A stretch of 10,463 nt of DNA, taken from assembly GCA_003550305.1 (NCBI GenBank), contig QKYT01000382.1, positions 101,244 through 111,706 of the forward strand, in the 5' to 3' direction. The notes under the pieces were generated by a model. It saw only the letters and a list, made by a program, of their open reading frames with translations. It had not been told where the DNA came from and did no database searches. This DNA comes from Glomus cerebriforme (Eukaryota; Glomeromycota; Glomeromycetes; Glomerales; Glomeraceae). This document shows, piece after piece, positions 5,667 through 10,463 of this stretch (positions are counted from its first letter, which is position 1; every line of letters begins with the position of its first letter). Both the position numbers and the translations under genes were made by a program.

Positions 5667-8600
5667 ATGGGTAATCATTTCACTGCTGGAGCTAATGGAG
5701 GAGCTAACTTTACTGATCTTTTTAATGGACGCTTTGTAAGTGAAACCAGAAAGAACCAATGGTACCAAGAGTTGACTTCCCTATGTCAAAAAAATGATGA
5801 ATCAGTTGATTCATATGCAAATAAGTTTAAGAAGTTGTCAGACCGAGTAGGATTAACTGATGCTGACCAAAAGAAACGGATGTTCCTAATGGGACTCAAT
5901 CCTGCCTACACTCCTCTTGTATATTCTGATAATCCAGCTGACCTTGATGCCGCTATAACAGCAGCTAGAACAGTAGAAATCGGGTTCAACTTTGCATCTG
6001 GAGCTACTAAGTCCCAAGGAACTACCACTGCTTCCAGTTCTAATTCTAGACCAAAAATCTCTGAGACTGAAGTTGATGAACTAACTAAAAAGTTGGAACA
6101 ACTCACAATCAACTATGCAAACCTTACAACAGTATTATTAGCTCAACCACAAGAAAGAAGAAGCCGTCCACCAATGAATCCAGGAAGACCTAGGAACAAC
6201 AACTTCAATGCACCTAGACCGGCTGTCTCTAATTTTAAGTGTTACAATTGCAATCAACCTGGACACATGGCTAGAGATTGTCCCTATCCAGATCAAAGGT
6301 ATAATAGACAACCAAGGACAACAAATGTACCTAGAATTCCCAGGTATGAAATGAGAGATGTAAACTATCTAGATGATTTTGAATATGATGAAGAATATGA
6401 AGAAGAGTACGAAGAGGATGATGGAGAGGAATATGAAGTCTATTTAAATACTCGCTCAGGACCGTATCCTCAAAGCCCAATCTCCAAGAACAAAAGAGCA
6501 CAAAGAAGTGAATCTAAAAGAGAGGAAAATTTGAGAAGAACTCCTCGCTTTAATGTACCAGTTACTACCGAAGATATGGAAGATGTGGATGTACAACCAC
6601 CAGTAACTACCACTACTACTTCTTCAACAAAGACTACCAAGACTCCCAGAAGAAGGCTACTTCCCGCACCTATAGAGCAATTAACTGAGTTTAATGTAGC
6701 TACCTACTTGCAAAATTTACCTTGTGGACTCTCAGTTGGACAAGCCGCGCATGTTATTCCAACTTACCATTCAGGTTTATCTAGAGCAGTAAGGAGATCA
6801 CGTGAGAAAGCCCAACAGGATGGGACTCAGGAAGCCAATTTAGCAGACAGCGATGAAGAACCAACCACTGCTGCAAAATGCACTTTAAGAATTGGACAAA
6901 AAGCGCAAACCGCCATTGTAGATAGCGGAGCAGCCACCAGTATAATGACCAAAACTCTCTTGAATAAATTAGGTTATGAAATTGATAGACCATCCAAAAT
7001 GATTGTAGTAACTGTGAATGGAGCCAGAACTAGATCTTTAGGAATAGTAGATAATATTCCTATAGTAATAGGAAAAATAGAAATTCCTACATCTTTCCAA
7101 GTTTTAGATTCTAAAGATGAAGTCCTTATTTTAGGAAATAACTGGCTAAAAGAAGCGAATGCTACCATGAGTTGGAAACAATCAACTCTAACCATTCGCA
7201 AACATAATGTCACTGTAAGAATTCGCATAACCTTCACCAAGACAGCCAAAGTTACTACGCAAGAGTTAGATTATGACTCTAAAGACGATTACTATGAAGA
7301 TGAGCTCTTGGACGAATACTATGTCTATTATTCAGACATAACCAATGAGGAAGAAGTATCCGATTATGAGATGACATACAATCCATGGAGTGATGTATAT
7401 TCTCCTTATCACTCAGAAGAAGAATTAGAAGAAGAAGACCTTTTAGATAACCACAATCCTGCAGTCTTCTTAGCGGAAAGCACAAAAGGATCAAGTGAAA
7501 AGGAACATAACTTTGAAGATCAGCATGTAGGACCACTCGACTACCACCAACAACAAGCTTTTCAACATCTTTTGGAAGAGTATGCAGATATTTGTGCCAA
7601 AGGACAAACTGAAATAGGACAAACAACTATAGTAAAGCACAAGATTCATACCGGAGATGCTTTACCAGTAGCACAGAAGCCTTATCGCACCAATCCAGAA
7701 AATACCCAGTTTCTAAAGGANGAAATTAAAAAGATGGAAGCTAATGGAATTATTAGACGCTCCCACAGCCCCTGGGCCTCCCCAGTTGTCATAGTAGGAA
7801 AGAAAGGAGGAGATAAGCGCCTATGTATTGACTATCGCAGACTAAATGCTCTCACAAAAATTGATGCTTATCCTCTGCCTAGGATCGATGACTTATTAGA
7901 TTCTTTAGGTGGATCTCAATGGTTCACTACCCTAGACTTAGCCATTGGATATTGGCAAGTTTCCATGCACCCTCATGACATTGAAAAAACAGCTTTCATT
8001 ACCCCTTCAGGACTTTATGAATTTTTAGTCATGCCTTTTGGACTAAATAATGCCCCTAGAACCTTCCAACGTCTCATGAATTGGATTTTGAAGGATTATA
8101 TTGGCTTATTTGTTGCAGTTTACTTGGACGATATAATTATTTACTCGAAAGGATCATTAGAATTACACTTGGACCATGTTAAACAAGTGTTCCAGACCTT
8201 ACATGAGGCACAACTTAGTATTAAGTTGAAGAAATGTCATTTCTGTTATCCATCCCTCTCNTTCTTAGGACACATAGTAGGACAAGGAGGAATCCATCCN
8301 GACCCTGAAAAGATCGAAAAAGTGAAAAACTTTCCTATCCCCAAGACCTTAACTCAACTTCGAGCAGCCTTAGAACTTTTTGGTTATTATCGCAAGTTTA
8401 TCAAGAATTTCGCTAGACACGCTAAACCCCTTACAATGTTACTCAAAAAGGAAATACCATTTCAATGGACAGAAAAACAACAAGTTGCCTTTGACAGACT
8501 TAAGGAAAGACTCATTAAAGCACCAATTTTACAGTATCCTGACTTTGAACAACCTTTCACNCTATATACAGACGCTTGCAAGTTTGGACTTGGAGCTGTA

Positions 8601-8714
8601 TTATCGCAAAAAGTCAATGGTCAAGAATGTGTAGTCGCCTATGCCAGTCGAACCACTAATAAAGCGGAAGAAAACTATCCCATTACCGACTTAGAGTGTC
8701 TTGCAATTGTATGA
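5667..8714 (+). CDS. pol: Gag (C-terminal part)-protease-reverse transcriptase-RNase H (N-terminal part)
   Basis: The open frame runs from the stop at 5481; ATG 5667 is an internal capsid Met. By residue from 5667: capsid to about 115; CCHC zinc knuckle [14 protein letters not shown] at 192-205 (RNA packaging); acidic Tyr/Glu tract about 236-260; protease with catalytic DSGA at 419-422 and flap-region partner ILGNNWL at 488-494; second acidic tract about 535-595; reverse transcriptase from about 665, first catalytic Asp at 757 and YLDD at 819-822; RNase H with Asp 969 and Glu 1010. It would copy element RNA to DNA in the particle. Oddities: Glu 903 where gypsy RTs usually have Gly (L-G-L before YYR), Arg 798 in NAPRTFQ, four undetermined bases, and a TGA at 8712 replacing the conserved Trp of RNase H. 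The stop removes the rest of RNase H, so this copy should not finish cDNA. Confidence 0.93.
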   Translation: MGNHFTAGANGGANFTDLFNGRFVSETRKNQWYQELTSLCQKNDESVDSYANKFKKLSDRVGLTDADQKKRMFLMGLNPAYTPLVYSDNPADLDAAITAARTVEIGFNFASGATKSQGTTTASSSNSRPKISETEVDELTKKLEQLTINYANLTTVLLAQPQERRSRPPMNPGRPRNNNFNAPRPAVSNFKCYNCNQPGHMARDCPYPDQRYNRQPRTTNVPRIPRYEMRDVNYLDDFEYDEEYEEEYEEDDGEEYEVYLNTRSGPYPQSPISKNKRAQRSESKREENLRRTPRFNVPVTTEDMEDVDVQPPVTTTTTSSTKTTKTPRRRLLPAPIEQLTEFNVATYLQNLPCGLSVGQAAHVIPTYHSGLSRAVRRSREKAQQDGTQEANLADSDEEPTTAAKCTLRIGQKAQTAIVDSGAATSIMTKTLLNKLGYEIDRPSKMIVVTVNGARTRSLGIVDNIPIVIGKIEIPTSFQVLDSKDEVLILGNNWLKEANATMSWKQSTLTIRKHNVTVRIRITFTKTAKVTTQELDYDSKDDYYEDELLDEYYVYYSDITNEEEVSDYEMTYNPWSDVYSPYHSEEELEEEDLLDNHNPAVFLAESTKGSSEKEHNFEDQHVGPLDYHQQQAFQHLLEEYADICAKGQTEIGQTTIVKHKIHTGDALPVAQKPYRTNPENTQFLKXEIKKMEANGIIRRSHSPWASPVVIVGKKGGDKRLCIDYRRLNALTKIDAYPLPRIDDLLDSLGGSQWFTTLDLAIGYWQVSMHPHDIEKTAFITPSGLYEFLVMPFGLNNAPRTFQRLMNWILKDYIGLFVAVYLDDIIIYSKGSLELHLDHVKQVFQTLHEAQLSIKLKKCHFCYPSLXFLGHIVGQGGIHXDPEKIEKVKNFPIPKTLTQLRAALELFGYYRKFIKNFARHAKPLTMLLKKEIPFQWTEKQQVAFDRLKERLIKAPILQYPDFEQPFXLYTDACKFGLGAVLSQKVNGQECVVAYASRTTNKAEENYPITDLECLAIV

Positions 8715-9611
8715 GCAGTCAAGCATTTCTATCACTATTTAAGTCGACCTTTCTCTATTGTCACAGATCACTCGGCACTTAAGTGGTTGAAAACTTCAAA
8801 GATGCCCAAAGGACGTAGAGCACGTTGGATTATGGAACTCNAACAATATAATTTTACCATTGAACATCGCCCCGGCAAGCATAATGCAAATGCTGATGCT
8901 TTATCCAGAATGTATGACGACCAAGAAGAAGAAAATGAGTGCTTNTTAGTCATCACCTATGACGCAGACACAGAAGAAGATGAGCCTGAAGCAGAATCTT
9001 CATCCATGGCCTTAGTCAGAAGCAATAAGCGGAGAAGATTAACACCTAACCAAAAGATCCCTTATGAAAGTTACAGTGAATTTGAAGAAGCCAAAAGTGA
9101 AAAGTCCTTACCCTTAACCATCCCTGAGCCTTACCCATGCTGTGGACATATTATCTGCACTTGCGAACCAGAAGTTTCATCTATCAACACTGAAGAGTAC
9201 CAACAAGATCATGATAATAATGGATGGGACCCAAGATGGATTGAAGAAAATGAAAGTGAAATTGAATGGGAATACCATTCTAACGATGGAACTGCAAATT
9301 CAGAACGAAGTGAAGGAATAGGGATGTACGACATGGAAACNCCCGNCNGAAACTTNACCAGGGAAGACATTGAGCAAATTTANCNAACTGCTATCCANAT
9401 TAAGCAAGTTATAGCAGGACAACCAATAACTAGAGGAGGAAGCAGATGTACCTGGGAATGTGATACCAAAAACCATCACATCCATACCTATTGTAAATTA
9501 TGCAAGAAAAACTTAATTTATGGTACCCTTTATCACCGTTGTATTTGGAGTTTTTCTCCAGGACACCTTCACCCCGACATGGATCCAAGATTTTTAGTCA
9601 ATGTACCATGA
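8715..9611 (+). CDS. RNase H C-terminal part plus acidic and Cys/His-rich module
   Basis: Same frame as the preceding segment, downstream of its TGA. No ATG opens it: the first candidate start is a TTG at 8787, so it is a continuation, not a gene of its own. It begins with the rest of RNase H, including TDHSAL (catalytic Asp at 8766) and HRPGKHNANADALSR near 8866-8910. Then come an acidic stretch, a basic NKRRRL patch at 9024-9041 that resembles a nuclear localisation signal, a CCGHIICTC cluster (9138-9164), more acidic sequence, and a Cys/His cluster at 9447-9542 with spacing C-X3-C-X4-HH-X-H-X2-C-X2-C-X10-H-X-C. The last two look able to bind zinc. Ordinary gypsy elements go from RNase H to integrase with only a short tether. 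Eleven undetermined bases fall here. TGA at 9609 is followed by about 41 more in-frame codons to TAA at 9735. Confidence 0.8.
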   Translation, partial: AVKHFYHYLSRPFSIVTDHSALKWLKTSKMPKGRRARWIMELXQYNFTIEHRPGKHNANADALSRMYDDQEEENECXLVITYDADTEEDEPEAESSSMALVRSNKRRRLTPNQKIPYESYSEFEEAKSEKSLPLTIPEPYPCCGHIICTCEPEVSSINTEEYQQDHDNNGWDPRWIEENESEIEWEYHSNDGTANSERSEGIGMYDMEXPXXNXTREDIEQIXXTAIXIKQVIAGQPITRGGSRCTWECDTKNHHIHTYCKLCKKNLIYGTLYHRCIWSFSPGHLHPDMDPRFLVNVP

Positions 9612-9737
9612 TGGAAGGAACCCATTTTAGTTCAACGTGAAAATGCCGTAGTATATTTGAGACTTTTAGAACGTCTCTACAACAATTTACCTGTCTATAC
9701 CCCTTCCCTTGAACCCATCATCGCCGAGTTAGATTAA
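9612..9737 (+). pseudogene. C-terminal tail of the Cys/His module after TGA 9609
   Basis: After TGA at 9609 the frame stays open for 41 codons to TAA at 9735-9737. The tail is rich in Leu and charged residues (for example AVVYLRLLERLYNNLPVY), unlike the AT-rich DNA that follows, so it was very likely translated with the preceding module. It has no ATG near its start. No domain is recognised. Confidence 0.55.
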
Positions 9738-9866
9738 GTTTCTTTTTAGTTAAATATTTTTTTTTAGTTTTATTTATATTTTATATACTATCATTTTTTT
9801 TTTAGTTAAATATTTCTTTTATGGTGAAAGCTAAAGCATTCACATTGTGATGAACGGCCAATTAAA
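9738..9866. other. AT-rich spacer between RNase H module and integrase
   Basis: These 129 bases break the otherwise continuous coding part. The first two thirds are T-rich and contain two direct copies of TTTTTAGTTAAATATTT (9743-9759 and 9799-9815). Stops occur in the pol frame at 9747 and 9825. The length is a multiple of three, and integrase resumes in the same frame as pol. The obvious GT-AG pairs I tried do not restore an open frame. It may be an inserted or slipped segment, or a natural gap with independent integrase translation. Confidence 0.6.
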
Positions 9867-10463
9867 ATGGATACCCAACATTATTATAATTTATTAAATT
9901 ATATTAGTAATAGTACATTCCCTTTAGATTTTAGTGAAGCACAGAAAAAGCAATTGGTTAACCAATCAAAACATTATTTAGTCAAAAACAACTTATTATT
10001 TAAGAAAGATCAAAACAACCAGAACAATTTAGTTAAAGTAGTTCAAAAATACGAAATGGACCCTGTACTTTATATATTTCATAATGACCCCACAGCCGCA
10101 CATGCTTCCAAAGATAGAATGATGGATAAGATGAAAAAGCGATTCTTTTGGCCGCAAATGTTCCAAGATATAAGTACATATGTAGAGTCATGTGATGCAT
10201 GCCAGAGAAGAGGAAAATCAAAGCGACAAGAACCTCTACATCCAATCCCAGTTGGAGCACCTTTTTACCAGATTGGAATTGATTATGTAGGACCTTTGAA
10301 TGTAACCTCTCAAGGAAACAAATATATNATNGTCGCTATGGATTACATGACAAAATGGCCAGAAGCAAAACCCGTAAAAGAAGCTACCGCACAAGAAACT
10401 GTAATTTTTGTTTATGAAAGTATCATATGTCGTCACGGTTGCCCCGGAAAAATCCTAACTGAT
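9867..10463 (+). CDS. int: Integrase, N-terminal part, cut by window end
   Basis: ATG at 9867 in a good context (AAAATGG) opens 199 codons to the window edge with no stop. Residues 1-65 match the usual integrase lead-in, rich in Tyr and Leu. An HHCC zinc domain follows: His at residues about 70 and 77, then CDACQ with the two Cys about 39 and 42 residues after the second His. The catalytic core starts with the first Asp in GIDYVGPL, and the second Asp is the very last residue visible (ILTD). The catalytic Glu and the C-terminal tail, where a chromodomain would be if present, are outside. Integrase inserts the cDNA into host DNA in the nucleus. It lies in the same frame as pol but behind stops, so it needs its own start or a spliced RNA, or it was once fused. 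Undetermined bases at 10328 and 10331 fall in the core. Confidence 0.9.
   Translation, partial: MDTQHYYNLLNYISNSTFPLDFSEAQKKQLVNQSKHYLVKNNLLFKKDQNNQNNLVKVVQKYEMDPVLYIFHNDPTAAHASKDRMMDKMKKRFFWPQMFQDISTYVESCDACQRRGKSKRQEPLHPIPVGAPFYQIGIDYVGPLNVTSQGNKYXXVAMDYMTKWPEAKPVKEATAQETVIFVYESIICRHGCPGKILTD

Larger units (their letters stand above)
4716..9737 (+). pseudogene. gag-pol: Interrupted gag-pol polyprotein frame
   Basis: One frame carries leader, Gag, protease, RT, RNase H and a Cys/His module over about 1670 codons. It is cut by TAA at 5304-5306, TGA at 5481-5483, TGA at 8712-8714 and TGA at 9609-9611, and ends with TAA at 9735-9737. There are no frameshifts, so protein content is readable on both sides of every stop. 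For the stop at 8712 the family gives the lost residue: a Trp in the conserved V-W-A motif of RNase H. Coding quality between stops is good (intact catalytic motifs), which points to recent inactivation, to errors in a merged assembly, or to mixed copies. Confidence 0.85.
4193..10463 (+). mobile_element. Ty3/gypsy-type LTR retrotransposon, 5' part, truncated by window
   Basis: The element starts with an LTR (4193-4623) and a candidate primer binding site. Its coding part has the order Gag, protease, reverse transcriptase, RNase H, integrase, which is the Ty3/gypsy (Metaviridae) order; in Ty1/copia integrase precedes RT. Gag and pol share one reading frame with no frameshift. The 3' end of integrase, the polypurine tract and the 3' LTR are beyond the window, so its own target-site duplication and LTR-LTR divergence cannot be read. 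Four premature stops and an AT-rich break before integrase mark it as defective as sequenced. Single undetermined bases are frequent inside it, as expected where several near-identical copies were merged. Confidence 0.95.

Noticed and set aside
6781..7626. Open frames on the minus strand across protease and linker (6781-6993, 6974-7249, 7279-7626)
   Set aside because: They lie opposite clearly coding pol sequence, show no domain, and are shadows of the plus-strand frame.
5481..9611. UGA read as Trp (alternative genetic code) to explain three TGA stops
   Set aside because: TGG is used for many Trp residues in the same frame, TGA is rare, a TAA also interrupts the frame, and this is a nuclear-type retroelement. 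Decay is simpler.
9728..9836. Intron joining the RNase H module to integrase
   Set aside because: The GT-AG pairs tried (donors near 9728 and 9738, acceptors near 9805, 9830 and 9836) leave a stop or the wrong frame.
10033..10436. Two minus-strand frames opposite integrase
   Set aside because: Integrase on the plus strand has full family motifs; the minus frames have none.

Overview
This window looks like an AT-rich eukaryotic (fungal-type) nuclear region. It is dominated from position 4193 to the right edge by a Ty3/gypsy-type LTR retrotransposon. Three things suggest a fungal host, most plausibly an early-diverging or arbuscular mycorrhizal lineage: the very AT-rich gene-poor flank, a possible short fungal-sized intron near 924-994, and a gypsy polyprotein with single-frame gag and pol. 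No host marker gene is present, so the organism call is inference only.

Layout. Positions 1-898 are AT-rich and hold an interrupted hexamer microsatellite (99-199) and a degenerate array built on TGTAAATTGCTT (574-795). Positions 899-1409 are a less AT-rich island with a possible tiny spliced reading frame and a coding-like relic broken by one stop; neither is recognised. Positions 1927-2211 are a decayed solo LTR of the same family as the large element. It keeps TGTTA/TAACA ends and a flanking TCAG duplication. From 2212 to about 4120 there is AT-rich sequence with no convincing gene. Positions 4121-4187 hold a GC-richer block and a 32-bp perfect palindrome directly next to the retroelement.

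The retroelement starts with a 431-bp 5' LTR (4193-4623; U3 palindromes, TATA box, hairpin in the presumed R region) and a candidate primer binding site at 4626. One reading frame (positions divisible by 3) then carries, in order: an unrecognised ~196-residue leader, a Thr/Pro-rich linker, Gag capsid, a CCHC zinc knuckle, an acidic tract, aspartic protease, a second acidic tract, reverse transcriptase, RNase H, and an unusual acidic plus Cys/His-rich module. That frame is cut by stops at 5304 (TAA), 5481 (TGA), 8712 (TGA) and 9609 (TGA), and it ends with TAA at 9735. After a 129-nt AT-rich spacer, integrase restarts at its own ATG (9867) and runs off the window just after the second catalytic Asp. 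The 3' LTR lies outside the window.

Together these parts would encode the particle (Gag), its processing (protease), cDNA synthesis (RT/RNase H) and insertion (integrase). The internal stops make this copy non-autonomous as sequenced, unless the stops are sequencing or collapse errors. The many single N calls inside the element suggest that similar copies were merged in assembly.
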